Source: Candidatus Kuenenia stuttgartensis
GTDB taxonomy: Bacteria > Planctomycetota > Planctomycetia > Planctomycetales > Planctomycetaceae
Direction: 5' to 3'
NCBI GenBank assembly: GCA_945906725.1
Contig: CAMDRI010000007.1
Span: 1-64,000 of the forward strand
DNA: 64,000 nt
Shown: positions 31,048 to 41,083 of the stretch, piece by piece
Numbering within the stretch: the stretch's first letter is position 1
Layout of the letters: each line of letters starts with the position of its first letter
Notes under the pieces: generated by a model
What the model was told of the DNA's origin: nothing
Seen by the model: the letters and a program-made list of their open reading frames with translations, nothing else
The model's database searches: none
Position numbers and translations under genes: made by a program

Positions 31048-33468
31048 ATGTCTGGACCTCAGTCGGAATCAGAACGTGGTCGACGGGCCAGAGTGAGCGA
31101 GTGGATCGCGGTCGCGTGGATTATCGGGTACGCGATTTTCTTCTTTCACTTCACGTTGCCGAACAATTCGGCATTCAGCCGCGTCGACGTCTGGCTGGAG
31201 TTGCCGAACTTGCTGTGGTCAAACGTGGTCACGCCGCCGAAGTCTCCGGCAACGAGTTGGTCGAATCTTTCGCAACGGCTCGATCTGTTCGTGGTGGCAG
31301 CGGCGATTTGGCTCGGAAGTTGGGCGGTCGGTGGATTGCTGCTGCGAGCGATGTCGATCCCGTTGGCAACTGGCTCGGCCGAGCGGCTCGTGTGTGCGTG
31401 CGGCGTAGGACTGTCGGCCGTGTCGCTGCTGACGCTGGGCTGCGGGTTGGCGGGATGGCTGTCGCCGTGGTTGCTCGGCGGCGCGCTGGCGGTGGCCGTG
31501 ATGATCGAAGCGTCGTTGTCTCTGGGAGGGCGAGGCTCCTGCCAAGCCGACGACGGACAGGACATCGGTTCGGCAGGAGTCTCGTCTGCCCTGAATCGTC
31601 GTTCGACCTGGGAGTCACTGAAGGGATTCGTGTCGCGCGGGGAGCAGCTTCCGTATTCGCTCGTGGCGAAGAGTCTCGCCGTCGTGACCATCAGCTTGTT
31701 TCTGCTGGCGATGCTGCTGGGTTCCGCGCTGCCGCCGACCGACTTCGATGTGAAGGCGTATCACCTCACCGGGCCGAAGGAGTATTTTCTCAACGGCCAG
31801 ATCACGTTTCTGCCGCACAACGTCTACACGAACTTTCCGTTCTTAACCGAGATGCTGTGTTTGCTGAGCATGGTGCTGCGGCAGGACTGGTATTGGGGCG
31901 CTCTGGCGGGGCAAGTGGTGCTGATGGGGTTTGCTCCGCTGACGGGACTGGCGTTGTTCTGCGCGGGACGGCGTTGGTTCGGAGAGACTGTCGGTTGGTT
32001 GGCGGCGGTGATTTATCTCTCGACGCCGTGGACGTACCGGCTGGCGATCATCGCGTATGTCGAGGGGGCATTGTCGTGCTATTTGTTCTTGGCGCTGTTC
32101 GCAGTGCTGCTGGCGACTGAAGCCTCTCGACACGAGGAACACCGCTCGGCATCGAATCGTTTTCTCTTGCTAGCGGGCTTCTTCTCGGGGAGCGCCATGG
32201 CGTGTAAGTATCCGGGGCTGGTCTCGGTGGTGATCCCTCTGGGGTTGGCGTGCGTCATTGTGGTTCGCAGAGGGAATTGCGGCTCTCGGATTTCTGCTCT
32301 CGGATTTCTTCCGGGGCGGCTGTGGGGAGCGGTGATGTTCTTGACCGGGACGGTGCTGGCGATTGGACCTTGGTTGCTCAAGAACTTGGTGGCGACGGGG
32401 AATCCGGTTTATCCGCTGGCCTTCGGGTTGTTCGGCGGCCGAGACTGGGATGCCGCCTCGCACGCAAAGTGGCGAGCGGGACACAGTCCCAACACGTTCG
32501 CGCTCAGCGATCTTGCCGAGAAGTTCATCGATGTGACCGCGAAGGCGGATTGGCTGAGTCCGCTGCTGTTTGGACTCGCGCCGCTGGCGTTGCTTTGGAA
32601 GTCGGAGATCGGGAGTCGGAAGTCGGAACATTCCGCATTCATCCGCTGGCTGTGGCTGTTCGTCGCGTACCTGTTCGCTCAGTGGTGGTTGCTGACGCAT
32701 CGGATCGACCGCTTCTGGGTGCCGCTGATTCCCGTCGTGGCCTTGTTGGCGGCGTCGGGATGTCTGTGGTCGCCGAGCAAACTATGGCGGCGCACGTGTG
32801 GCGGGTTTGTGGCCTTGTCAGTGCTGTTCAATTTGGGATTCGTGACGACTCCGTTGTGTGGGTTCAACGCCTACCTGTCGGACCTCGATCAAGCCCGCGC
32901 AGGAGCGGAGAACACGGCGGAAGGGATTCACTACCTCAATCAGTTGGCGGACGCCGGTAAGTTACCCCGAGACGCGACCGTGTTGTGTGTCGGCGATGCG
33001 CAGGTCTTCGATGCTCGACCGCGAGTTCTCTACAACACGGTGTTCAATCAACCGATCTTCCGCGACTGGTTGGCGGTGCGTCCGGCGAAAGACCCTCCGT
33101 GGCAAGACTGGTCGCTGCGACCGATCGAAGAAGTACGTCGAAAGTTCGAGTCGGAAGGAGTCACTCACGTCCTAGTCAACTGGCAGGAAATCCTGCGCTA
33201 TCGCATGACGTATGGCCATTCGGACTTCGTCACTCCGCAGCGATTTGCGTGGCTGCGCGAGCAAGGATTGCTCGGCAATCCAGACGACTACGCACTGGGA
33301 TTCCGAAATTTCGACTCACTGCGAACGCACGACCTTCGTCAGCAAGACGAGCAGCGTGAGGTCGAAGAGTGGGCACCGGAATTGAAGAGGGCGATCGCCG
33401 GTAAGACGGTCTTCGTGACGTGGCAGTTGTTCCCGGTTCAGGCGGCGTCTCGCCCAAATTCGGAATGA
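31048..33468 (+). CDS. Multi-pass GT39/ArnT-like glycosyltransferase-family membrane protein
   Basis: LPPTDFDVKAYHLTGPKEYFLNGQITFLPHNVYTNFPFLTEM; many TM segments; soluble C-terminal domain. Confidence 0.7.
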   Translation: MSGPQSESERGRRARVSEWIAVAWIIGYAIFFFHFTLPNNSAFSRVDVWLELPNLLWSNVVTPPKSPATSWSNLSQRLDLFVVAAAIWLGSWAVGGLLLRAMSIPLATGSAERLVCACGVGLSAVSLLTLGCGLAGWLSPWLLGGALAVAVMIEASLSLGGRGSCQADDGQDIGSAGVSSALNRRSTWESLKGFVSRGEQLPYSLVAKSLAVVTISLFLLAMLLGSALPPTDFDVKAYHLTGPKEYFLNGQITFLPHNVYTNFPFLTEMLCLLSMVLRQDWYWGALAGQVVLMGFAPLTGLALFCAGRRWFGETVGWLAAVIYLSTPWTYRLAIIAYVEGALSCYLFLALFAVLLATEASRHEEHRSASNRFLLLAGFFSGSAMACKYPGLVSVVIPLGLACVIVVRRGNCGSRISALGFLPGRLWGAVMFLTGTVLAIGPWLLKNLVATGNPVYPLAFGLFGGRDWDAASHAKWRAGHSPNTFALSDLAEKFIDVTAKADWLSPLLFGLAPLALLWKSEIGSRKSEHSAFIRWLWLFVAYLFAQWWLLTHRIDRFWVPLIPVVALLAASGCLWSPSKLWRRTCGGFVALSVLFNLGFVTTPLCGFNAYLSDLDQARAGAENTAEGIHYLNQLADAGKLPRDATVLCVGDAQVFDARPRVLYNTVFNQPIFRDWLAVRPAKDPPWQDWSLRPIEEVRRKFESEGVTHVLVNWQEILRYRMTYGHSDFVTPQRFAWLREQGLLGNPDDYALGFRNFDSLRTHDLRQQDEQREVEEWAPELKRAIAGKTVFVTWQLFPVQAASRPNSE
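31527..31592. repeat. REP-like inverted repeat inside a CDS (AGGGCGAGGCTCCTGCC family)
   Basis: AGGGCGAGGCTCCTGCC ... GGCAGGAGTCTCGTCTGCCCT; encodes GRGSCQADDGQDIGSAGVSSALN in frame. Confidence 0.6.
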
Positions 33469-33764
33469 AACAAAACCGATTGAGTGCCTGCAGGAATCGA
33501 GGATTTCGTCAAGCCGGGTTTTCGCAACTCGGCATTGCGGCATTCCAAAGCCGTAGATATGTTGCTGCCTCAGATGGATGCTGTCGGGGCATCCTGTCTG
33601 GGTCTTGCGGGTGGTTCCCGGCTTGTGGGCAGAGTGAAACAATCAGCTCGTCGCGTGATGAGAAGTTTCCCAGCCGTTCGCAAGCGTCAACGAGTGCTCC
33701 TGCGAAGCCTGGGTCATAGAGTCGCACTGTCTGCAAAGCGGTGCTAGGTCGAGGAACTGTGTGA

Positions 33765-34094
33765 ATGGCTAAGAAACTTTTCGTGGGCGGTTTGGCTTGG
33801 GCGACGACGGACGATGGGCTCCGTCAGGCGTTCGAGCGTTTTGGACAAGTGGCTGAAGCCAAGGTCATCATGGATCGTGAAACGGGCCGGTCACGTGGCT
33901 TCGGTTTCGTGAGCTTCAATGATGACGGTCAAGGCAGCGCCGCGATGGGCGAGATGGACGGCGGGCAACTCGACGGCCGGACCATCAAGGTCAACGAGGC
34001 GCAGGAGCGCGCTCCGCGTCCGGGTGGAGGCGGTGGTGGTTTCGGCGGCGGCGGTGGTGGCCGCGGTGGCCGTGGCGGATACGGCGATCGTTAA
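33765..34094 (+). CDS. RRM-domain RNA-binding protein with Gly-rich tail
   Basis: KKLFVGGLAWATTDDGLRQAFERFGQVAEAKVIMDRETGRSRGFGFVSF (RNP2/RNP1) and PGGGGGGFGGGGGGRGGRGGYGDR. Confidence 0.95.
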   Translation: MAKKLFVGGLAWATTDDGLRQAFERFGQVAEAKVIMDRETGRSRGFGFVSFNDDGQGSAAMGEMDGGQLDGRTIKVNEAQERAPRPGGGGGGFGGGGGGRGGRGGYGDR

Positions 34095-34152
34095 CCCCGA
34101 CAGTGTCCGCGACACTCCACGAAGACGCGGCACGACAATTTGAAACATCAAA

Positions 34153-34182
34153 GAAAAAGCCGGGAGTAATCCCGGCTTTTTC
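34153..34182 (+). terminator. Rho-independent terminator downstream of the RRM gene
   Basis: GAAAAAGCCGGGA GTAA TCCCGGCTTTTTC perfect stem with U-tract. Confidence 0.9.
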
Positions 34183-34243
34183 TATTTTCCAGTGGCCAAC
34201 ACGTCGCGCATTGGCCGGATGCGAGACGCGGCCACCACGAACT

Positions 34244-35308
34244 TCAACGTCGAGTCGGACACAGCTTGCGGCCGAGGTCTTCGCACAGAGCCTCCAGGCA
34301 ACGCGGAACGGAGACGTTCGACTCGATGTGTTGTTCGGTTTCAGCGACGCGCTCGAACAGACTCATCACGAACTCAAAGTCCTCCGAGGAGCGAGCCTCG
34401 AAGCGCCTCGCGAACGAAACGGCCGCTGGGAGGATCGCCGCTTGTGGCTGATCCGAAAGATGCAGCGCGGCGGCCCGAAAGAACTCGAGGCCGAAGCGAA
34501 CCAGCCACAGCGCGTTTCGCCGTTGGGTTGCCGTGTCGCCACCGATGGCTTCGATCCCAGACGTGAGCTTCTCCGCCAGCGCAAACGATTGAAAGTCTCC
34601 GCTGGCGAGTTGCTGGTACAGCGCATCGCGCAACTCGCGCAGCGCGGAGTCGAGCAATTGCGTCGCGACCGTCAAGCTGCCGCCGCTGAGTTCGGCCAAT
34701 GCAACCGCCTCGGCTGGCTCAGCAACCAATTCTTGCTGCACGAGCAACTCGGCGATGTCTCGCGAGGACAGCGGATCAAATCGCACGGTCTGACAGCGTG
34801 ACCGAATCGTCGGCAACAGCGCATCGAGGTTGTCGGCGATGAGCACAATCAACGCCTTCGGCGGCGGCTCTTCCAGCGTCTTGAGGAACGCATTCGCCGC
34901 CTCGACATTCATCGCCGACACGTCGTCGATGATCGCGATCTTGCGATCCCCGGCCATCGGTAACCGCGACAAGTCGTAGCACAACCCCTCGCGACCACGG
35001 TTCTCCGACGGGCCGAGAAACAGGTCGATCGTGAATTCTGATTTGCCGGCTTTGCGACTGACTTCGTGCAAATCCGGGTGTGATCCAGCCATGACCTGCT
35101 TGCAGGCCGAGCACTCGCCGCAGGCCAGCAATTCTTCGTTCGAGTGCCGCTGACAGAACAAGCACTGGGCCAACGTCCGAGCAAACAGCCGTTTGCCGAC
35201 TCCATCAGGACCGGCAAAAACGTACGCGTGCGAGAGTCGGCCGCGGCGTAAAGTTCGCCGGAACCACTCGACACGTTCGCCGTGTCCGCGAATCGAATCC
35301 CAGATCAT
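34244..35308 (-). CDS. holB: DNA polymerase III delta' subunit
   Basis: LSHAYVFAGPDGVGKRLFARTLAQCLFC, CGECSACKQVMAGSHPDLHEV, NAFLKTLEEPPPKALIVLIADN. Confidence 0.88.
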   Translation of the reverse strand: MIWDSIRGHGERVEWFRRTLRRGRLSHAYVFAGPDGVGKRLFARTLAQCLFCQRHSNEELLACGECSACKQVMAGSHPDLHEVSRKAGKSEFTIDLFLGPSENRGREGLCYDLSRLPMAGDRKIAIIDDVSAMNVEAANAFLKTLEEPPPKALIVLIADNLDALLPTIRSRCQTVRFDPLSSRDIAELLVQQELVAEPAEAVALAELSGGSLTVATQLLDSALRELRDALYQQLASGDFQSFALAEKLTSGIEAIGGDTATQRRNALWLVRFGLEFFRAAALHLSDQPQAAILPAAVSFARRFEARSSEDFEFVMSLFERVAETEQHIESNVSVPRCLEALCEDLGRKLCPTRR

Positions 35309-35586
35309 GCCGATGACTCTCCCGACGAGATTTCCATCTCGATCCACCCCAGCGTGTCACCCGTCGCGATGAGGTCGTTCTCAAAGCGGCCGATCCGTCG
35401 CAACCGGCCGCTGCTGGGTGCCTCGACGTCGAACGTGACCCCTCGCAACAGCACCTCGACAACGGCATCGCCCTCGCCCACCTCTTCACCAATCTGCGTG
35501 AGCCAAGTGCTGACACGAACCGATTGCTCTCCGGCACCGAGATCCGGCAGCGTGATCGGTTGCCAGCCGGTTGTGTCGAGCATCAT
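35305..35586 (-). CDS. Small lipoyl/biotinyl-like domain protein, apparently lacking the modified Lys
   Basis: ITLPDLGAGEQSVRVSTWLTQIGEEVGEGDAVVEVLLRGVTFDVEAPSSGRL; start overlaps lipA stop. Confidence 0.7.
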   Translation of the reverse strand: MMLDTTGWQPITLPDLGAGEQSVRVSTWLTQIGEEVGEGDAVVEVLLRGVTFDVEAPSSGRLRRIGRFENDLIATGDTLGWIEMEISSGESSA

Positions 35587-36494
35587 CCTGTGATCTCCGC
35601 TGCCATCTCGCCGGCATGATAGCTCGACCGCACGAACGGGCCGCTGGCCACCATGCCGAAACCGAGCCGCTTTGCCAGCACGCCGATCTCGTCGAACTCT
35701 TCCGGTGGCACGTAGCGATCGACCGGCAAGTGGTCGGGAGTCGGTTGCAGGTATTGCCCCAGCGTCAGCATGTCGCAACCGACGGCTCGCAGATCGGCAA
35801 AGACATCCAGCAGCTCGTCGAGTGTCTCACCGAGCCCCAGCATCAGTCCGCTCTTGGTCGGCATGTCGGGAGCTTCGTCTTTGATCTGCTTGAGCAGATC
35901 GAGAGTTCGTTGATACTCGGCGTTACGTCGGACACGGTGATACAGGCGAGGAACCGTTTCCGTGTTGTGATTGAAGACGTCGGGCCGAGATTCGATCACG
36001 CGTGAAATTGCCGCGCGGTTGCCCAGAAAGTCGGGAGTCAGAACTTCGACCTGCGCTCCGGTTCGTTCGCGCACGGCCAGCACGCAGCGAGCGAAGTGCT
36101 CGGCACCACCGTCGGGCAAGTCGTCGCGAGTGACCGACGTGATGACGACGTACCGCAAGCCCAAACGCTCGGCCGCTTCAGCGACGCGTTCCGGTTCGTC
36201 CGCTTGCAGCGTCTCGGTCTTTCCTTTCGGGACCGAGCAGAATCCGCACGGCCGCGTGCAAACATTGCCGAGGACCATGAACGTCGCCGTCTGCTTCGAC
36301 CAGCACTCGGTCCGATTCGGGCACTTCGCACTTTCGCAAACCGTCTCCAGGCGGAGGTCGGCGATGACGTTGCTCGTGTAAACCATGCCGGGCTGCGGCA
36401 TCGGCCGCTTGAGCCAACTCGGCAAACGGCGTTTGGCCGTGACGGGCGGAGCAACGGGCAGTGGTTCGACAGAGAGAATGTTGAGATCGATCAT
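35583..36494 (-). CDS. lipA: Lipoyl synthase
   Basis: CESAKCPNRTECWSKQTATFMVLGNVCTRPCGFCSVPKG, YVVITSVTRDDLPDGGAEHFA. Confidence 0.96.
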   Translation of the reverse strand: MIDLNILSVEPLPVAPPVTAKRRLPSWLKRPMPQPGMVYTSNVIADLRLETVCESAKCPNRTECWSKQTATFMVLGNVCTRPCGFCSVPKGKTETLQADEPERVAEAAERLGLRYVVITSVTRDDLPDGGAEHFARCVLAVRERTGAQVEVLTPDFLGNRAAISRVIESRPDVFNHNTETVPRLYHRVRRNAEYQRTLDLLKQIKDEAPDMPTKSGLMLGLGETLDELLDVFADLRAVGCDMLTLGQYLQPTPDHLPVDRYVPPEEFDEIGVLAKRLGFGMVASGPFVRSSYHAGEMAAEITG

Positions 36495-36615
36495 GGTTGG
36501 ATTGGAAGTTTAGCCACTGCGCGGTGTCAACGCTCGCGGGCAAGGTCGCGAGAATCGGGCGGAAACTAGCGAGTGAATCGACGGTTCGACATGATCTCTC
36601 GCCAAGGAGAACTCC

Positions 36616-38439
36616 ATGAACCGACTCGCCGTGACTGTTTTGCTGTTGTTGGCTTCCACGAATCTCACCGCCGCGGAACCGCCCAACGTCGTGCTGATTG
36701 TCGCCGATGATCTCGGCGCGATGGACCTGGGCTGCTACGGCAGCAAGTTTCATCGCACGCCGCACCTCGACAAGCTCGCGGCCGACGGGATGCGGTTCAC
36801 GCAGTCATATTCGGCGTGCCCGGTTTGCTCGCCGTCGCGAGCGGCGATCATGACCGGGCAATACCCGCCTCGGTTTCAACTGACCGACTGGTTGCCGGGG
36901 CGTGGCGATCGTCCAGATCAACGGCTCAAGCGGCCGACTCTTCGGGATCATCTGCCGTTGGAAGCCACGACGATCGCCGACCTTCTCAAACCGGCTGGCT
37001 ACGTTTGCGCCAGCATCGGCAAGTGGCATCTCGGCGGCGAGGGATTTGAGCCGACCAAACAAGGCTTCGATTTCAACATCGCCGGCGACGCAGCCGGATC
37101 GCCGCAGAGCTACTTCGCTCCGTTCAGCAAGCCGAACGGCAAAGCGATGCCCGGCCTGAGCGACGCTCCCGAAGGCGAATATCTCCCGGATCGACTGACG
37201 ACTGAGGCAGAGAAATTCATCACGCAGCATCGCGAGCGGCCGTTCTTTCTGTACTTGCCACACTTCACGCCGCACACGCCGCTCAAGGCCAAAGCGGACG
37301 TCGTCAAAAAGTATCCGGCGGCCGGCACGTTCCGAGGCCAGCAGAACAATCCGATTTACGCGGCGATGCTCGAAAGCCTGGATGACTCGGTCGGCCGCAT
37401 CGTCGCGAAGTTGGACGAACTCAAACTCGCCGATCGCACGATCGTCCTCTTCACCTCCGACAACGGCGGGCTGGCGACCACCGAAGGGCCGAACACTCCT
37501 GCGACGTCGAACGCGCCGCTGCGCGAAGGGAAAGGCTGGCTGTACGAGGGGGGCATTCGGACTCCGCTGCTCGTGAAGTGGCCCGGTTCGATCAAAGCGA
37601 ACAGCAGCAGCGACGTGCCGGTCTGCGGCATCGATCTGTTGCCGACGCTGCGTGACGCCTGCGGGATCGAGGCGGCGAAGTCGCAGCCGGTCGATGGCAT
37701 CAGCCTGCTGCCGCTGCTCAAGCAGTCGGGGGCGATCGCGCGCGACTCGCTCTTCTGGCATTACCCGCACTACGCCAATCAAGGGGGCAAGCCGGGCGCG
37801 GTCGTCCGCTCCGGCGAGTGGAAGTTGATCGAGTTCTACGAAGAGGGTCGCCGCGAATTGTTTCACGTCGCGAAGGACGTCGGTGAGTCACAGAACCGCG
37901 CCGAACAAGAACCTGCTCGCGTGCGTGAGATGTCCGAGAAGCTCGCCGCGTGGCGAAAAGAAGTCGAGGCGTTGATGCCGGAACCGAATCCTGGCTACGT
38001 CCCGAACCCACAGTCGGACAGCGGCGAGATCGTGATCCCCGCTCGTACCGCCGACGTGCGAGGAGTGATGCTGCGGTATGAACCGATGCCGCACAAGAAC
38101 ACCATCGGCTTTTGGGTCCGCGCCGAAGACTGGGCACGCTTCGAGTTCACGGTTGCGAAGCCGGGCAAATTTGAGTTGGAAGGACTCATCGGCTGCGGCA
38201 ACGGCAGCGGTGGCAGCGAGGTCCGATTCGAGGTGGCCCCGTCGGGACAAGACTCTGAACCGCAAGCACTGTCGTACGTCGTGAAAGAGACCGGAGGCTT
38301 TCAGAACTTCGTGCCGACGATGCTCGGCGAAGTGACACTCGATAAACCGGGCCGCTACGAACTGCGCGTCAAAGCGATCAAGAAACCCGGTGTGGCCGTC
38401 ATGGATCTGCGGCAAGCAAGATTGATTCCGAAGAACTGA
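36616..38439 (+). CDS. Secreted sulfatase
   Basis: Signal peptide; NVVLIVADDLGAMDLGCYGSKFHRTPHLDKLAADG; CSPSR formylglycine motif; GKWHLGG. Confidence 0.94.
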   Translation: MNRLAVTVLLLLASTNLTAAEPPNVVLIVADDLGAMDLGCYGSKFHRTPHLDKLAADGMRFTQSYSACPVCSPSRAAIMTGQYPPRFQLTDWLPGRGDRPDQRLKRPTLRDHLPLEATTIADLLKPAGYVCASIGKWHLGGEGFEPTKQGFDFNIAGDAAGSPQSYFAPFSKPNGKAMPGLSDAPEGEYLPDRLTTEAEKFITQHRERPFFLYLPHFTPHTPLKAKADVVKKYPAAGTFRGQQNNPIYAAMLESLDDSVGRIVAKLDELKLADRTIVLFTSDNGGLATTEGPNTPATSNAPLREGKGWLYEGGIRTPLLVKWPGSIKANSSSDVPVCGIDLLPTLRDACGIEAAKSQPVDGISLLPLLKQSGAIARDSLFWHYPHYANQGGKPGAVVRSGEWKLIEFYEEGRRELFHVAKDVGESQNRAEQEPARVREMSEKLAAWRKEVEALMPEPNPGYVPNPQSDSGEIVIPARTADVRGVMLRYEPMPHKNTIGFWVRAEDWARFEFTVAKPGKFELEGLIGCGNGSGGSEVRFEVAPSGQDSEPQALSYVVKETGGFQNFVPTMLGEVTLDKPGRYELRVKAIKKPGVAVMDLRQARLIPKN

Positions 38440-38491
38440 CGTGACCAACGCAGCTTGCGTCAGCGCGGACGCTGGCAGCGTTCGCCACGTC
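38438..38491. repeat. REP-like imperfect inverted repeat between convergent genes
   Basis: GACGTGACCAACGCAGCTTGCGTC ... GACGCTGGCAGCGTTCGCCACGTC. Confidence 0.55.
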
Positions 38492-39992
38492 AGGCCAGCA
38501 CGCCTTCGACCAGTTCGCCATGCACATTGGTCAGGCGGCGTTGGATGCCGTTGTGGTAGTACGTCAGGCGTTGATGGTCGATGCCGAGCAGGTGCAGCAC
38601 GGTCGCGTGGAAGTCGTGCCACGAGACGCGATTCTCGACCGCCTTCCAGCCGACGTCGTCGGTGGCTCCGTAGGCGAGGCCCGGCTTGAGGCCGGCTCCG
38701 CACATCCAGACGGTGAAGCCGTATTGATTGTGATCGCGGCCGGCACCGATCACTCCAGCGGCCGACTGCGCGAACGGGGTACGGCCAAACTCGGACGTGA
38801 ACAGCAACAGCGTGTCCTCCAGCATCCCGCGCTGCTTGAGATCCCGAATCAGCGCGGCGACTGGTTGATCGATGCGGATCGCCTCGCGCGCGTGATTCTC
38901 GCGCATGTCTTCGTGACCGTCCCAATTGATGCGCGGCGAACCGAACGCTCCGCCGGAGAACATCTGAATGAACCGCACGCCGCGTTCCAGCAAGCGTCGC
39001 GAGAGCAAACAGCTTCGACCGAAATCGACCGTCGCTTTGTCGTTCAAGCCGTAGGCGTCTTGAGTCGCTGCGGTCTCGGCGGCGAGGTCTGCAACCTCCG
39101 GCACTGCAAGCTGCATCTTCGCGGCCAATTCGTAGCTGCGAATCCGCGCGACCAGAGCATCGTGGCCGGGGACTTTCGCCAGTTCCGCTTCCGCGACATC
39201 CGCCAGTCCAGCCGGAGCCGTCTGTCGTAGATGCTTTTCGTTGAGCTTTCGCAGCAGTGCCCGCGATGCCATTTCGGTGCGCTCGTCGATCGGTCGAGCG
39301 GGCTGCAAGTCATCGATCGGAATGCCTCGGCTGCGGATCACGACCCCTTGATGCCGAGCCGGCAGGAAACCGTTCGTCCAATTGATCGAGCCGCCGGCCG
39401 GCAGCCCGCGCGTGTCCGGGATGACGACGTAGGTCGGCAAGTTGTCCGTGTCGTTGCCGAGTCCGTACGACAGCCACGCTCCGATCGTCGGAAAGCCGTT
39501 CAACCGGAATCCGCTGTTCTCTTGAAACGTCGCGGGAGTGTGATTGCTGGTCTCGGCCCACATCGAGCGAATCAGCGTCAACTCATCGGCGACCGTCGCG
39601 ATGTGCGGCATCAACTCCGAGACCCACAAGCCGCTCTCGCCGCGCTGTCGAAACGCCCAATCGTTTTTTCGCAGTAGACCGACCTGTCCGAAAAACACAT
39701 CCGGCCGCTCGTCGCCGCCGAGCGGTTGGCCGTGCCGTTTGGTCAACTCCGGCTTGTAGTCGAACGAATCGATCTGACTGAAACCGCCGCATGCGACGAT
39801 GTGAATCACCCGCTTCGCCTTCGGAGCGAAATGCGGCGGCGGATCAGACGACTCGCCCGACACAACTTCGGCATGCGCGTCGCCAGTTCGCAACAGCAGG
39901 CTCGCCAACGCCGCGCCGCCGAGACCGGTTTGCGTCCAAGAAAAAAAGCCGCGTCGGCTGAGAAGATGGGAGTTGTCTGGAACGATGCTCAT
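38490..39992 (-). CDS. DUF1501 domain protein (Tat-exported, sulfatase-like fold)
   Basis: LLSRRGFFSWTQTGLGGAALASLLL; KAKRVIHIVACGGFSQIDSFDYKPELTKRHGQPL; LLLFTSEFGRTPF. Confidence 0.9.
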   Translation of the reverse strand: MSIVPDNSHLLSRRGFFSWTQTGLGGAALASLLLRTGDAHAEVVSGESSDPPPHFAPKAKRVIHIVACGGFSQIDSFDYKPELTKRHGQPLGGDERPDVFFGQVGLLRKNDWAFRQRGESGLWVSELMPHIATVADELTLIRSMWAETSNHTPATFQENSGFRLNGFPTIGAWLSYGLGNDTDNLPTYVVIPDTRGLPAGGSINWTNGFLPARHQGVVIRSRGIPIDDLQPARPIDERTEMASRALLRKLNEKHLRQTAPAGLADVAEAELAKVPGHDALVARIRSYELAAKMQLAVPEVADLAAETAATQDAYGLNDKATVDFGRSCLLSRRLLERGVRFIQMFSGGAFGSPRINWDGHEDMRENHAREAIRIDQPVAALIRDLKQRGMLEDTLLLFTSEFGRTPFAQSAAGVIGAGRDHNQYGFTVWMCGAGLKPGLAYGATDDVGWKAVENRVSWHDFHATVLHLLGIDHQRLTYYHNGIQRRLTNVHGELVEGVLA

Positions 39993-40012
39993 GAATCAAC
40001 CTCTGTGGACAA

Positions 40013-41044
40013 TCACACCGTAAACGTGACCGCTTCGGACTTCCATCGCAATGCTGGCGCGTTCGCGTCGAGCAATCGTGCCGGAATGTTGTCGTCCGTC
40101 AGTTGGCGATAGCCCAGATAGCTGCTCGTCAGCCGTGGATTGATCTCGATGAGAATCGGTTCGCCGTTGGGTAACACGATGTCGCAGCCGACGTAACCGG
40201 TCAGGCCCGGCACCGCGCGACAAGCTCGTTCGGCGAGCTGCTGCACGGCGAGTGCTGACTCCGGTGAGATGTCCGCCGGCATTCGACCGCCCTGATATTT
40301 GAACTGACTTTCCCCGCCGAAGTGCTGTTCCGCGACGGGAAAGATTTCGAGAACTGCGCCGTCCTCGGCGATCAACAACGTCACGGACAACGCATTGCCC
40401 GCGATGAACGGCTGCTGGATGAACGTCTCCGGCTCATGCAAGCGGCCGAGTTCGTGGCGTGCGTTCCACAAGTCGAAGCCGTCGCGCACCAGAAACATGT
40501 CTTGCGAGCCGGCTCCGTCGCGGCGTTTGATGATCGTCGGTCCGGGCCAGTGAACTTCCGATTGCCGGTCGGCAGGATTGAATGGCCGAGTTTCGGGAGT
40601 CGGGATGGATCGCTCGTGCAGCCACGTCGCCAGCGGCAACTTGTCCGAAGCCAGCATGATGGCTCGATCGGATGCCCCAAGGAATCGGCGAGGCGAGGAT
40701 CGTGGCGACTCCGTCTCGTTGACGAGTCGAAACAGCAACGCCCGCTTCAGGAGTTCGGCGTTCGACTCCGGGGCGATCACCCACACCGCATCACTGTCGC
40801 GGATCAATTCGCGGAACTGCGACAACTCGTCCACCGCTGAGTCCACGAGCCGCACATCGCAATACCGCAGTGGGCACGGACCAAGCCGCGAATCCCAAGT
40901 GGTGACGACATCGCAACCGGGGATCGTGGCGACGTCTTCGATCAGCGCGGCCAGCATCGCTTGGCCTTCGCGAGCCAACGACGTCTCCAGGCTGGCTCCC
41001 GGCCAACCGCCGCCGCAAACAAACTCGGAAACGAAAACTCGCAC
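40013..41044 (-). CDS. ATP-grasp ligase, possibly MfnD/OrfY-like of H4MPT/methanofuran pathway
   Basis: MRVFVSEFVCGGGWPG; SDKLPLATWLHERSIPTPETRPF; PTIIKRRDGAGSQDMFLV; GYVGCDIVLPNGEPILIEINPRLTSSYLGYRQL. Confidence 0.65.
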   Translation of the reverse strand: MRVFVSEFVCGGGWPGASLETSLAREGQAMLAALIEDVATIPGCDVVTTWDSRLGPCPLRYCDVRLVDSAVDELSQFRELIRDSDAVWVIAPESNAELLKRALLFRLVNETESPRSSPRRFLGASDRAIMLASDKLPLATWLHERSIPTPETRPFNPADRQSEVHWPGPTIIKRRDGAGSQDMFLVRDGFDLWNARHELGRLHEPETFIQQPFIAGNALSVTLLIAEDGAVLEIFPVAEQHFGGESQFKYQGGRMPADISPESALAVQQLAERACRAVPGLTGYVGCDIVLPNGEPILIEINPRLTSSYLGYRQLTDDNIPARLLDANAPALRWKSEAVTFTV

Positions 41045-41083
41045 GGGAGCTCCTCAGGCCAGCCAGCGGGCGATCCGCCTGCT

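Noticed and set aside
33484-33747. 87-codon ORF upstream of the RRM gene
   Set aside because: No recognisable motif, competing ORFs in two other frames, no convincing SD; treated as leader/intergenic.
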